A stretch of 64,000 nt of DNA from Motiliproteus sp041586735 (lineage in GTDB: Bacteria > Pseudomonadota > Gammaproteobacteria > Pseudomonadales > Balneatricaceae): assembly GCA_041586735.1 (NCBI GenBank), contig JBFGZQ010000003.1, forward strand, positions 62,001 to 126,000. Reading direction: 5' to 3'. The notes below the pieces were generated by a model. That model searched no databases, was not told the origin of the DNA, and worked only from the letters and a program-made list of their open reading frames with translations. Position 1 is the stretch's first letter; the number at the start of each line of letters is the position of its first letter. Both the position numbers and the translations under genes were made by a program. Of this stretch, positions 26,601-35,358 are shown piece after piece.

Positions 26601-27374
26601 ATGCTATTTGAACTGTTTTTCCTTTTTTTCGCAGGCCTGCTAGGCGGGGTGATCAACTCGATCGCCGGAGGCGGTAGTTTCATCACCTTCCCGGCACTAC
26701 TCTTTGTCGGCATTGCGCCGATCAGTGCCAACGCCACCAACACCTTTGCCTCCTGCGCCGGCTATATGAGTGGCACCTATGCGCTGCGCAAAGACCTTTA
26801 CGCCCACAGGCACGAGTTGCCGCGCATCATGGTTATTAGCCTCATCGGCGGCATCCTCGGCGCCTGGTTACTGCTGCAAACACCCGATACCCTGTTTCGC
26901 GAGGCCATACCCTGGTTACTGCTGTTCGCTACCCTGCTGTTTATCTTTGGCGGGCGCCTCAACGCCCTACTCAAACAGCTGGCATCGCGGCATCGCCACG
27001 CCTCAGCGGCGGGTGCCGGGTTGTTACTGCTGTTACTATTAGGGGTCTGTATTTACGGCGGCTTCTTCAACGCAGGACTCGGTATTATCTCGCTGAGCTA
27101 TCTGGCGCTGGCAGGCTATACCAATATCAACACCATGAACGGTCTAAAGCTGCTGATCTCGACTGCGGTCTCATTGATTGCCATTGTGGTGTTTATGGTC
27201 AACGGCATTATCGTCTGGTATGAAGGCACGGTCGTGTTGCTGGGCACCCTGGTGGGCGGCTATGCCTCGGCGCATATCTCGCGCCAATTACCGCAGCAAC
27301 AGATCAGAAACTTAGTCATGGTCGCCAGTTGCGCTATTACCCTGTATTTTTTCTACGATGCTTACCTCGGCTAA
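26601..27374 (+). CDS. TauE/SafE-family sulfite/anion exporter
   Basis: Polytopic inner-membrane protein of 257 aa with about eight membrane helices. The first repeat has GGVINSIAGGGSFITFPALLFVG...ANATN, and the second has YGGFFNAGLGIISLSYLALAGYTNINTMNGLK, the two conserved half-motifs of the TauE/SafE (DUF81) family. Members export sulfite, sulfoacetate or other organic anions. The neighbours give no hint of substrate. It is a single gene on the plus strand. Confidence 0.87.
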   Translation: MLFELFFLFFAGLLGGVINSIAGGGSFITFPALLFVGIAPISANATNTFASCAGYMSGTYALRKDLYAHRHELPRIMVISLIGGILGAWLLLQTPDTLFREAIPWLLLFATLLFIFGGRLNALLKQLASRHRHASAAGAGLLLLLLLGVCIYGGFFNAGLGIISLSYLALAGYTNINTMNGLKLLISTAVSLIAIVVFMVNGIIVWYEGTVVLLGTLVGGYASAHISRQLPQQQIRNLVMVASCAITLYFFYDAYLG

Positions 27375-27423
27375 GCCATTCTCCTAGCGGTGTTTTCCAA
27401 GGTAGTCTGAGCCCAGAACCTAT

Positions 27424-28113
27424 TCAAGCTAACAGCTCATCAAGCATCGCCCTCATCTCAGTCAGCTCCTGGCGCAAGTTGGCCACCTCCATTTCCAGGC
27501 TGCTCACTACAGATTCCAGCACTGCCAGCCGCTCCGGATCCGCGTGCGCAACGGCAGCCTGGGCAACGGCCCTAGGTGCCGGAGGAGCGGTATCGGCTTC
27601 GACCTCACCGCTAAACAGGTGCGCGTAACGGGATTCGCGCTTACCCGGCTCGCGGGGTAAGCGCGCCACAAAGGGACCCTCAGCACCTGTGCTCAAGGAC
27701 TCCAAAACCGCTTCCACCTCCTGCACATCGGCGAAACGGCACAACCGCTGGGTGCGGGTGCGCAGCTCTCCGGGAGTCTGGGGGCCGCGCAACAACAGCA
27801 CACAGACAACAGCTAACTGCTGCTCGGTAAATTGCAGCTCGCTAAACTCGGTGTTACAGAAGCGGTGCTGATACTTGGCCACCCGGCTGCCAAATCCTGA
27901 GGCGTCACGAATCATATGCTTGTGATTCAACTCATCCAGTATCTGTTGCACCTCGGACTCAGGCAGCTCCAGTACTGGATCACGGTTACTCTTCTGATTA
28001 CAGCCCAGCGTCAACGCGTTCAGAGACAGTGGATACTGGTCAGGGGTGGTGATCTGTTTTTCGATCAGACAGCCGATCACCCGGGTCTGATATAAGGTTA
28101 AATTCATATCCAC
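27424..28113 (-). CDS. yceH: DUF480/YceH-family protein
   Basis: Conserved gammaproteobacterial protein of 229 aa. The hallmark start LYQTRVIGCLIEKQITTPDQYPLSLN and the later RGPQTPGELRTRT and REPGKRESRYAHLFSGE all match YceH, which has two winged-helix folds followed by a C-terminal coiled coil (residues about 190-227). The function is unknown; a DNA-binding role is suggested by the fold. The GTG at 28113 gives the same N-terminal length as E. coli YceH and has AGGA 8 nt upstream; ATG 28107 is an alternative. Confidence 0.9.
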   Translation of the reverse strand: MDMNLTLYQTRVIGCLIEKQITTPDQYPLSLNALTLGCNQKSNRDPVLELPESEVQQILDELNHKHMIRDASGFGSRVAKYQHRFCNTEFSELQFTEQQLAVVCVLLLRGPQTPGELRTRTQRLCRFADVQEVEAVLESLSTGAEGPFVARLPREPGKRESRYAHLFSGEVEADTAPPAPRAVAQAAVAHADPERLAVLESVVSSLEMEVANLRQELTEMRAMLDELLA

Positions 28114-28190
28114 AGCATTATTCCTGTCGGCAAAAAAGGGAGAGATACAACAGTATGAAGGCCAATATACCCGAAATCAGCAGCCGCTCG

Positions 28191-29312
28191 TTACTGCGGA
28201 CTGAGGCGCCAAATTTTACCGCTGTCCGTTGACAGATAGATCCAACCTTCGGGGCTCTGCGCCAAAGCCCGAATACGCTCGCCCAGCTCGCCGAACAGCC
28301 GAGTCTCCGCCACGGCCTGGCCCTGCGCATTGAGTACAATTCGGTTCAAATGCGTCAGTTTCAGCGCCCCGGCAAACAGATTACCCTGCCAGGCGGGAAA
28401 AGCCTTACCTGTGTACAACAGCAGACTACCGGGGGCGATTGAAGGGATATACACCTTGACCGGCGACTCCATCCCCGGCTTATGGGTGCCCTCACCTACC
28501 GCTATCGGCCCCCAATATTCGGATCCAAATGAGACTACCGGCCAGCCGTAATTCTTTCCTGGTTTAATCAGGTTGATCTCATCACCGCCACGAGGCCCAT
28601 GCTCGATCTCCCACAGCCGGCTCTGTTGATGATCAAAGACAAGTCCTTGTGGATTGCGATGACCGTAGCTCCAGATCTCGGGCAGCGCATCCATACGCCC
28701 CACGAAGGGGTTATCCGCAGGCACTCGACCGTCACGATGGAGCCGCAACACCGCACCGGCATGGGTCAGCAGATCCTGACCATTGGGACGCACACCACGA
28801 TCACCAATGCCAAAATAGAGATGATCAACATTATCGAACGCAATGCGGCTGCCAAAATGCTGGCTGGTAGAGGTCGCCGAACGACTGACCAGCAGGTCAG
28901 CCCACTGTGTCAGCCGCGTCCCCTGCAAGTGTGCGCGAGCCAGCGTCGTTACCCCCTGACCGTCATGATTTTTACTGTAGGTAAAGTAGATCCAATCACC
29001 CGCTTGATAATCGGGCGGCACAGCAACGTCGAGGAGTCCACCCTGTCCGGCGTTGTAGACTGGAGGCACCCCTGTCACCTCCACGCGTGCGCCCGTGCCG
29101 CTATCGACAAGCAGCAACCGCCCCCGGCGCTCAGTCACTAACAGCTGCTGAGGACCGACAAACGCCATGCCCCAAGGGATCTCCAGCCCGTTAACCAGTT
29201 GTTCTAGGACGAAATCGACGCCCTGGTGCTGGTCACGCAGTAGCTCTTTACCCCAGCCAGAGGCACCCAAACACAGCAGTAACACCGCCGCTATCCATCT
29301 CTGTTGTCGCAC
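28191..29312 (-). CDS. PQQ-dependent sugar (aldose) dehydrogenase, YliI/Asd type
   Basis: Periplasmic beta-propeller enzyme of 373 aa of the soluble glucose dehydrogenase (GSDH) family. The signal peptide is MRQQRWIAAVLLLCLGASGWG. Family motifs include PWGMAFVGPQQLLVTERRGRL, the YFTYSKN segment, FGIGDRG, SYGHRNPQGLVFD, and EHGPRGGDEINLIKPGKNYGWP. It would oxidise aldoses using PQQ and pass electrons to an acceptor. No PQQ biosynthesis genes are in the window. Genes on either side are unrelated. Confidence 0.9.
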   Translation of the reverse strand: MRQQRWIAAVLLLCLGASGWGKELLRDQHQGVDFVLEQLVNGLEIPWGMAFVGPQQLLVTERRGRLLLVDSGTGARVEVTGVPPVYNAGQGGLLDVAVPPDYQAGDWIYFTYSKNHDGQGVTTLARAHLQGTRLTQWADLLVSRSATSTSQHFGSRIAFDNVDHLYFGIGDRGVRPNGQDLLTHAGAVLRLHRDGRVPADNPFVGRMDALPEIWSYGHRNPQGLVFDHQQSRLWEIEHGPRGGDEINLIKPGKNYGWPVVSFGSEYWGPIAVGEGTHKPGMESPVKVYIPSIAPGSLLLYTGKAFPAWQGNLFAGALKLTHLNRIVLNAQGQAVAETRLFGELGERIRALAQSPEGWIYLSTDSGKIWRLSPQ

Positions 29313-29389
29313 GAAAGAGCCTCCTCACCAGGGTCAATGCTTTTTAATCTACAACCAAGTAATACCAGAAAATCACTACAGGGTAGCCG

Positions 29390-29590
29390 TCAGTCGTTTT
29401 CGCGTCGCACTTCCAGCGTCAACAGCACCCCGTCAGCCGCCAGGCTCAGCGTCAGCAACATCGGCTGACAACACACCTCACAATCCTCGACATACTGCTG
29501 ATCCGCTTCTGAGCCATCAATCAACACCGAGATGGTTTCACTACAATAGGGGCAGGTGATCTGCTCCTCAAACAGCTGATTTGATGGCAT
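29390..29590 (-). CDS. CPXCG-motif cysteine-rich small protein
   Basis: 66-aa protein with CPYCSE near residue 13 and CEVCCQPM near residue 38, a zinc-ribbon-like pair matching the family annotated as CPXCG motif-containing cysteine-rich protein. Function is unknown. GGAGG lies just upstream of ATG 29590, which is preferred to GTG 29623. It is a single gene divergent from a small unknown gene to its right. Confidence 0.82.
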   Translation of the reverse strand: MPSNQLFEEQITCPYCSETISVLIDGSEADQQYVEDCEVCCQPMLLTLSLAADGVLLTLEVRREND

Positions 29591-29713
29591 ATCAACCTCC
29601 TGAGTAGAAGTTAAGCATGGCACAACGCCTAATACCTCGCTTTAATCGTTCTTAGTATCGAGATCAGGTATACTAGCCGGTCATTTCTTACTCTAGCGGT
29701 TAGCCTCGTGGTC

Positions 29714-30031
29714 ATGACCCGTCGCCCAGACAAAGCCCAGATTCGCAACGAGATCGATCAGCAGGTGCGCGAGTTCGTCAGTCGTGGCGGTATCATCAGC
29801 CAGGTCAAGCAGGGCGAGACCGGGCTGGGGGTTAACGCATCCCTCAACCCCAACGGCTTTGGCGATCGTCCCCGAGACACTCGCACGCCGGTCACCGAGG
29901 CGATGGCCAGCATCGAGATTCGCCGTAAAGCCAAGGTCAGCACCCACTATCAACGTCCTAAAAGACCGCGCAAGAAAATGCTATTTGACGATTTTGGCGA
30001 ACCCCTGCGCTGGGTCTGGGTTGAGGAATAA
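29714..30031 (+). CDS. Small basic protein with an EFVSRGG motif, unknown function
   Basis: 105-aa protein rich in Arg and Lys, with an N-terminal helix (DKAQIRNEIDQQVREFVSRGG) and a Pro/Arg tail ending in WVWVEE. The EFVSRGG..I.QV pattern resembles the middle of SutA, an RNA-polymerase-binding regulator of slow-growing Pseudomonas, but the acidic N-terminus of SutA is absent. A relation to SutA is only a suggestion. ATG 29714 is used; GTG 29708 is also in frame. Confidence 0.6.
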   Translation: MTRRPDKAQIRNEIDQQVREFVSRGGIISQVKQGETGLGVNASLNPNGFGDRPRDTRTPVTEAMASIEIRRKAKVSTHYQRPKRPRKKMLFDDFGEPLRWVWVEE

Positions 30032-30104
30032 TGCCGTTAAACAGGGGCATCGCTATCCCCGTCACCCGGTAATTTAGCAACTCGTTTTCGACTCAAAACT
30101 TTAC

Positions 30105-30116
30105 CTTTACGTCAAC
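30105..30116. promoter_or_regulatory. Candidate LiuR operator upstream of liuR
   Basis: CTTTACGTCAAC (30105-30116) matches the perfect palindrome GTTTACGTAAAC found in front of liuB at 10 of 12 positions. It is 43 bp before the liuR start, fitting autoregulation by a MerR-type repressor or activator. Confidence 0.45.
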
Positions 30117-30158
30117 AACAAGCCACGGTAGCCGACGTAGATACTTTCGGAACAAAGC

Positions 30159-30572
30159 ATGGACCAGACTTTTTCGATCAGCGATCTCTCACGCGAATTC
30201 GACATCACCACCCGCAGTATCCGCTTCTACGAAGATCAGGGGCTGATCGAGCCGACACGTCGAGGACAAACCCGCATCTACTCTAAGCGCGACCATGTGC
30301 GACTCAAGCTGATCATGCGCGGTAAGCGGCTCGGTTTCTCGCTGGCTGAGATCCGCGACATCATCAATATTTACGATACCAGCCCTAGCAGCAGTGCGAT
30401 CCAGTTGCAGCAGATGCTGAGCATCATCCAGCAGAAAAAACAGGCATTGGAGCAGCAGATTCGTGATATCGCAGTGATCCGCCTAGAACTGGAAACCACC
30501 GAAGAGCGCTGCCGTCAAGCACTCCGAAACATCTCAGACAGGGTGCCAGGCAGCGCCTCAGATAATCTCTGA
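30159..30572 (+). CDS. liuR: MerR-family regulator of leucine catabolism, LiuR
   Basis: MerR-type transcription factor of 137 aa. It starts with the recognition helix segment FSISDLSREFDITTRSIRFYEDQGLIEPTRRGQTRIYS, then KRLGFSLAEIRDIINIYD and a long coiled-coil helix. The C-terminus lacks the metal-binding Cys pairs of CueR/ZntR types, as expected for LiuR, which responds to pathway intermediates. It is upstream of liuBCDE in the same direction. Palindromes before both liuR and liuB probably are its operators. Confidence 0.9.
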   Translation: MDQTFSISDLSREFDITTRSIRFYEDQGLIEPTRRGQTRIYSKRDHVRLKLIMRGKRLGFSLAEIRDIINIYDTSPSSSAIQLQQMLSIIQQKKQALEQQIRDIAVIRLELETTEERCRQALRNISDRVPGSASDNL

Positions 30573-30681
30573 CAGCCCCGCCCCAAATAGTTCCGATAGC
30601 CTCAGACAGCACCCAGACAACGTCTAAACTACAATGAGTGTTCGATCTCATTATAGGATGATCGATTAAAATCGCCTTTAC

Positions 30682-30693
30682 GTTTACGTAAAC
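30682..30693. promoter_or_regulatory. Candidate LiuR operator upstream of liuB
   Basis: GTTTACGTAAAC is a perfect 12-bp palindrome, 67 bp before liuB. The surrounding sequence (CTTTACGTTTACGTAAACTTACG) contains further TTTACG half-sites. Its position matches the role of LiuR as controller of the liu genes. Confidence 0.55.
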
Positions 30694-30760
30694 TTACGCT
30701 AACCTCGACGCCACTCACAGATCTCACCGCTCCAGAACCAGACGCTACAGGAATCCAGAC

Positions 30761-32371
30761 ATGGCCATCCTCGAATCCAAGATCAATATCCGCTCTGAAG
30801 AGTTCACTCATAATCAAACCCTGATGCAGGCTGTTGTCGATGATCTACGCCTGAAGGTCGCGGCGATAGAACTCGGTGGTGGTAACAAATATCGCGAACG
30901 TCACGTCGCCAAAGGAAAATTGCTACCACGCGATCGTATCAACCATTTACTGGACGAGGGTTCGCCGTTTCTGGAGCTATCCCAGCTCGCTGGCCATGAA
31001 GTCTATGAAGGCGAGAATGTCCCCGCGGCGGGCGTTATCACCGGCATCGGTCGGGTCAGCGGCCAGGACTGCATGATTGTCGCCAACGACCCCACGGTAA
31101 AAGGCGGTTCCTACTACCCGCTGACGGTCAAAAAACACCTGCGCGCCCAAACGATTGCCGAGCAAAACCACCTGCCCTGTATCTACCTGGTGGAATCGGG
31201 TGGAGCCAACCTGCCCCGTCAGGACGATGTCTTTCCTGACCGCGAGCATTTTGGACACATCTTCTTCAACCAGGCACGGATGTCCGCCAAAGGAATCCCC
31301 CAGATCGCCGTGGTGCTGGGTCTGTGCACCGCCGGGGGTGCCTACATGCCGGCGATGGCCGACGAATCCATTATTGTTCGCAACCAGGGCACCATCTTCC
31401 TAGCGGGCCCGCCGCTGGTAAAAGCCGCCACTGGCGAGGTGGTATCTGCAGAGGACCTCGGCGGTGCCGATGTGCATTGCAAGACCTCTGGAGTGGCTGA
31501 CCATTACGCGCAAAGTGACAAACACGCCCTGGAGATCGCCCGTTCATCGATATCGCGACTCAATCGGGTCAAGCAGATCGGCATGGACATCCGTCCCTCA
31601 GTGCCACCGCTGCTGGCGGCCGAAGAGCTGTACGGTGTGGTCGGCACCGACCTGAGGAAACCTTACGATGTGCGCGAAGTAATTGCGCGTATCGTTGACG
31701 GCTCCGATTTTGACGAATTCAAGACGCTCTATGGCACCACCCTGGTCACCGGTTTTGCCCGCGTGCATGGCTATCCCGTCGGCATCATCGCCAACAACGG
31801 AGTGCTGTTCTCTGAGGCGGCGCAAAAAGGCGCGCACTTCATCGAACTCTGCTGTCAGCGCAAAATTCCGCTGCTGTTCCTGCAAAACGTCACCGGCTTT
31901 ATGGTCGGCAGTAAATACGAAGCCGAAGGGATCGCCAAGCACGGCGCCAAGATGGTGACTGCCGTGTCCTGCGCCAATGTCCCTAAGCTGACGGTCATCA
32001 TCGGCGGTAGTTTCGGCGCCGGTAACTACGGCATGTGCGGCCGCGCCTTCGATCCTAATTTCTTGTGGATGTGGCCCAACGCGCGGATCTCGGTAATGGG
32101 TGGCGAGCAGGCCGCTGGGGTCATGGCCCAGGTCACCCGGGATGCCAAAGAGCGCAGCAACGAAGCCTGGAGCAAAGACGCCGAGGCGGCTTATAAACAA
32201 CCCATTCTGGATATGTACGAGCATCAAGGCCACCCCTATTACGCCAGCGCTCGTCTCTGGGATGACGGCATTATCGATCCTATGCAGACCCGCGATGTCG
32301 TCGGTATGGGACTGGCAGCCGCACTCAACAAACCGATCGCGGAGACACGTTTCGGCGTGTTCCGGATGTAA
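30761..32371 (+). CDS. liuB: Methylcrotonoyl-CoA carboxylase beta (carboxyltransferase) subunit
   Basis: Carboxyltransferase subunit of 536 aa of the biotin enzyme converting 3-methylcrotonyl-CoA to 3-methylglutaconyl-CoA in leucine breakdown. It has the N- and C-terminal carboxyltransferase domains of the family: GGSYYPLTVKKHLRAQ, YLVESGGANLPRQDDVFPDREHFGHIF, the oxyanion region GLCTAGGAYMPAM, and QNVTGFMVGSKYEAEGIAKHGAKM. The paired biotin-carboxylase gene liuD is downstream. AGGA lies 8 nt before the ATG. No liuA (isovaleryl-CoA dehydrogenase) gene is present between liuR and liuB, unlike the usual liuRABCDE order. Confidence 0.93.
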   Translation: MAILESKINIRSEEFTHNQTLMQAVVDDLRLKVAAIELGGGNKYRERHVAKGKLLPRDRINHLLDEGSPFLELSQLAGHEVYEGENVPAAGVITGIGRVSGQDCMIVANDPTVKGGSYYPLTVKKHLRAQTIAEQNHLPCIYLVESGGANLPRQDDVFPDREHFGHIFFNQARMSAKGIPQIAVVLGLCTAGGAYMPAMADESIIVRNQGTIFLAGPPLVKAATGEVVSAEDLGGADVHCKTSGVADHYAQSDKHALEIARSSISRLNRVKQIGMDIRPSVPPLLAAEELYGVVGTDLRKPYDVREVIARIVDGSDFDEFKTLYGTTLVTGFARVHGYPVGIIANNGVLFSEAAQKGAHFIELCCQRKIPLLFLQNVTGFMVGSKYEAEGIAKHGAKMVTAVSCANVPKLTVIIGGSFGAGNYGMCGRAFDPNFLWMWPNARISVMGGEQAAGVMAQVTRDAKERSNEAWSKDAEAAYKQPILDMYEHQGHPYYASARLWDDGIIDPMQTRDVVGMGLAAALNKPIAETRFGVFRM

Positions 32372-32382
32372 GGGAGATGACC

Positions 32383-33177
32383 ATGAGTCATTCACAGGTG
32401 TTATTCAATACCAATAGCCGTGGCATCGCCACGCTGACACTGAATCGTCCCGACGTGCACAATGCCTTCGATGACAATGTTATCAATATCTTAATTAAAT
32501 ATCTGGAAGCTGTTTCTGAAGACTCTGCGGTACGGGTTCTGGTACTGCGCTCCGAGGGCAAGAATTTCTCTGCTGGCGCCGACCTTAACTGGATGCGGCG
32601 GATGGCGAGCAACAGCCACCAAGAAAATCTGGTCGATGCCCGCGGCTTGGCCCGGCTGATGCAATGCCTCAACAATCTGCCCAAGCCTAGCATCGCCCTG
32701 GTGCAGGGAGCGGCCTACGGCGGCGCCGTGGGCCTTGCCGCCTGCTGCGATCTGGTAGTAGCCGCCGAGTCTAGCCAGTTTTGCCTCAGTGAAGTGCGTA
32801 TCGGCCTGGTTCCTGCAGTGATCAGCCCCTACGTGGTCCGGGCGATCGGCGAGCGCCAGGCACGCCGCTACTTCATCACCGCCGAGGCATTCAGCGCAAC
32901 CCAAGCCAAGGCGTGGGGGCTGGTACATGAACTGGTCGACACCGCCGAACAGCTTGATGCGGTCAAAGATACACTGATTAACAAGCTCCTCAACAACAGC
33001 CCCATGGCCATCAAAGCGGCCAAAGAGCTGATCAGCGCCGTCAGCAGTAAACCGATCAGCGCCGATGTGATCGAAGCCACCGCTAGCTGTATCGCCGACA
33101 TCCGGGTCAGCACCGAGGGCCAGGAGGGGCTAAGCGCCTTCCTGGAGAAACGTAAACCCAGCTGGATTCAACCCTAG
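32383..33177 (+). CDS. liuC: Methylglutaconyl-CoA hydratase (enoyl-CoA hydratase family)
   Basis: Crotonase-fold enzyme of 264 aa that hydrates 3-methylglutaconyl-CoA to HMG-CoA. The oxyanion-hole segments are FSAGADLNWMRRM (about residue 64) and GAAYGGAVGLAACCDLVVA (about residue 108), with catalytic-region SEVRIGLVPAVISPYV. ATG 32383 is preferred because AGGGAG lies 7 nt upstream; ATG 32377 would touch that site. It follows liuB by 11 bp. A duplicated region separates it from liuD. Confidence 0.9.
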   Translation: MSHSQVLFNTNSRGIATLTLNRPDVHNAFDDNVINILIKYLEAVSEDSAVRVLVLRSEGKNFSAGADLNWMRRMASNSHQENLVDARGLARLMQCLNNLPKPSIALVQGAAYGGAVGLAACCDLVVAAESSQFCLSEVRIGLVPAVISPYVVRAIGERQARRYFITAEAFSATQAKAWGLVHELVDTAEQLDAVKDTLINKLLNNSPMAIKAAKELISAVSSKPISADVIEATASCIADIRVSTEGQEGLSAFLEKRKPSWIQP

Positions 33178-33209
33178 TCGTCGCCACCGCACAGTCATTG
33201 GAGCACAGA

Positions 33210-33362
33210 ATGTTTACTAAAATCCTAATTGCTAACCGCGGCGACCAACCGCACCGCGGTGCAGCGGCGCAGCCAAATCGCCTGAGCCTGTGCGTAGCGC
33301 AGCTAGGCGATCCTACAGTCTCATGTCAACTCGTCATCTCTGGGGACGCAGATGTTTACTAA
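33210..33362 (+). other. Small frame started by a duplicated liuD start, overlapping liuD
   Basis: A copy of the first 35 bases of liuD is present at 33210-33244, with a good GGAG ribosome site 7 nt before the ATG. The frame runs on for 50 codons (MFTKILIANRGDQPHRG...) into unrelated sequence and stops with TAA at 33360-33362, 11 bp inside the true liuD gene. It is probably a by-product of the insertion, though its translation could couple to or compete with liuD. Confidence 0.5.
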
Positions 33363-33386
33363 AATCCTAATTGCTAACCGCGGCGA
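33210..33386. repeat. 35-bp direct repeat flanking a 107-bp insertion before liuD
   Basis: Identical 35-bp copies lie at 33210-33244 and 33352-33386 (period 142 bp). The 107-bp segment between them contains a perfect palindrome GCACCGCGGTGC (33251-33262) and an imperfect hairpin bounded by ATCGCCT and AGGCGAT. The repeat equals the liuD start plus 32 bp of coding sequence. Confidence 0.9.
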
Positions 33387-35358
33387 GATCGCCTGTCGGA
33401 TCATCCAGACCGCCCACCAGATGGGGGTTAAATGTGTCGCGGTATACTCCGAAGCCGACCGTAACGCCCGGCATGTAGCACTGGCCGATGAGGCGGTGCT
33501 ACTCGGACCTGCCCCGAGCCGCGAGAGCTACCTGCGGATCGACAAAGTCATCGAAGCCGCCAAGCTCACCGGCGCCCAGGCGGTGCATCCGGGTTACGGA
33601 TTCCTGTCTGAGAACGCCGAATTTGCCCAGGCACTCGCCGACAACGGCCTGGTGTTTATCGGCCCGCCCATCGGCGCTATCGAAGCGATGGGTTCTAAAA
33701 GCGCAGCCAAAACCATCATGGAACGCGCCAACGTGCCTCTGGTACCGGGTTATCACGGTGCCGATCAGGGCCGTGCGCTGATCAAGGCCGAAGCGGCTCG
33801 CTGCGGCTATCCAGTGCTGCTCAAAGCTGTTGCCGGCGGCGGCGGTAAAGGGATGCGGGTGGTATGGAAAGACGCCGAGTTCGATGAAGCCTTCGATGCC
33901 GCCAAACGCGAGGGTGAGAGCAGCTTCAACAACGGTGACCTGCTGGTCGAGAAGTACCTTACCAAGCCCCGTCACGTAGAGATCCAGGTATTCTGCGACC
34001 GTCACGGCAACGGGGTGTATCTGGGAGATCGTGACTGCTCGGTCCAGCGTCGTCATCAGAAAGTGATCGAAGAAGCCCCGGCACCTAATATTCCTGCAGC
34101 CATCCGCCAAGCGATGGGCGAAGCAGCGGTTCAGGCGGCGCAGGCTATTAAGTACGTGGGTGCCGGTACCGTCGAGTTCTTGTATGACGAGGATGGCAGT
34201 TTCTATTTTATGGAGATGAATACTCGACTGCAGGTCGAGCACCCAGTCACCGAACTGGTGACCCGTCAGGATCTGGTCGAGTGGCAACTGCGCGTCGCTG
34301 CCGGGCAGACACTACCGCTGGCACAAGCCGATGTCGTCCTGCGTGGCCATTCGCTGGAAGTGCGCATCTACGCCGAAGATCCCGATACTGACTTCATGCC
34401 GGCGACCGGTCGGCTTAACTACTTGCGCACCCCGGTGGAAAGTCGTTTTGTACGGGTCGATACCGGTGTTGTCGAAGGTGATCTGATCAGCCATTTCTAC
34501 GACCCCATGATTGCTAAACTCATCGTCTGGGACGAGGACCGGGATCTGGCCCTGCGGCGGATGCAGCAGGCTCTGGAGGATTACCGTATCTGCGGAGTCA
34601 AAACCAATCTCGGTTTTCTGGCCAAACTGGCCGGTAGCAAAAGCTTTAAAGCCTTTGATGTCGATACCGGTTTTATCGAGCGCCACCAGGATCAATTATT
34701 CACCAAAACCGACATCGATGTCAGCCGCTACATCGCCCTGAGCGCCTGCTACCTGACGTTAGCACGCAAAGCACAGGCGGCTAATCCTGCTGATCCCAGC
34801 TCACCCTTTAATCGCCTCAATAGCTGGCGCCTGAACAGCAACTACGCGTTTCCTTATGCCCTGGTCCATGCTGACAGCACCCATCAGGTGACCGTTCTGG
34901 AACGTGACAACGACTATTTGGTCAAGGTTGACGAGGTTGAGTTTCAGGTAAAGGGCGATCTAAACAACGATCGCCTCAACGCCACCCTCAATGGTCATCA
35001 GTTTTCGCTGGCGGTATTTCAACAGGGCGATGCGATCACCCTATTCCATGACAGTCTGCAGTTCGAATGCCAACGCCAGATCGAGATTCATGATGCCGCC
35101 GACAGTGGCCAACAAGGCTCGCTCAAAGCACCCATGACCGGCACCGTAGTGGCAGTTCTCAAGCCAGCCGGCAGTCAGGTTGAAGCGGGCGAAGGACTGA
35201 TCGTCATCGAGGCGATGAAGATGGAGCAGACCATCCGTGCGCCCTTCGCCGGCACGGTCAGCGAGGTGTTCTTTAAGCCCGGTGATCAGGTGGATGATGG
35301 CGTCGAACTGCTGGCATTAGCCCCCCTAGCGGCAGTATCCGCGCAGGAGGCCGAATAA
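33352..35358 (+). CDS. liuD: Methylcrotonoyl-CoA carboxylase alpha (biotin carboxylase/BCCP) subunit
   Basis: Biotin-carrying subunit of 668 aa. The N-terminal biotin carboxylase runs to about residue 450 (KILIANRGEIACRI, VHPGYGFLSENAEFAQ, the Gly-rich ATP loop KAVAGGGGKGMRVV, and MEMNTRLQVEHPVTELVTRQDLVEWQL). After the BT-type linker region, the C-terminal biotinyl domain has the biotinylation motif EAMKMEQ near residue 621. It forms the enzyme with the LiuB subunit. The chosen ATG has GGGGACGCAG upstream, a weaker ribosome site than the GGAG in front of the duplicated start at 33210. LiuE follows with its ATG overlapping the TAA stop. Confidence 0.93.
   Translation: MFTKILIANRGEIACRIIQTAHQMGVKCVAVYSEADRNARHVALADEAVLLGPAPSRESYLRIDKVIEAAKLTGAQAVHPGYGFLSENAEFAQALADNGLVFIGPPIGAIEAMGSKSAAKTIMERANVPLVPGYHGADQGRALIKAEAARCGYPVLLKAVAGGGGKGMRVVWKDAEFDEAFDAAKREGESSFNNGDLLVEKYLTKPRHVEIQVFCDRHGNGVYLGDRDCSVQRRHQKVIEEAPAPNIPAAIRQAMGEAAVQAAQAIKYVGAGTVEFLYDEDGSFYFMEMNTRLQVEHPVTELVTRQDLVEWQLRVAAGQTLPLAQADVVLRGHSLEVRIYAEDPDTDFMPATGRLNYLRTPVESRFVRVDTGVVEGDLISHFYDPMIAKLIVWDEDRDLALRRMQQALEDYRICGVKTNLGFLAKLAGSKSFKAFDVDTGFIERHQDQLFTKTDIDVSRYIALSACYLTLARKAQAANPADPSSPFNRLNSWRLNSNYAFPYALVHADSTHQVTVLERDNDYLVKVDEVEFQVKGDLNNDRLNATLNGHQFSLAVFQQGDAITLFHDSLQFECQRQIEIHDAADSGQQGSLKAPMTGTVVAVLKPAGSQVEAGEGLIVIEAMKMEQTIRAPFAGTVSEVFFKPGDQVDDGVELLALAPLAAVSAQEAE

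Noticed and set aside
30032..30158. Possible tRNA or small RNA
   Set aside because: No cloverleaf or terminator is visible; the stretch is explained by the liuR promoter and operator.
31598..32395. 265-residue minus-strand frame
   Set aside because: Antisense to liuB; no homologous motif seen.
33499..34287. 262-residue minus-strand frame
   Set aside because: Antisense to liuD, which has complete biotin carboxylase motifs.
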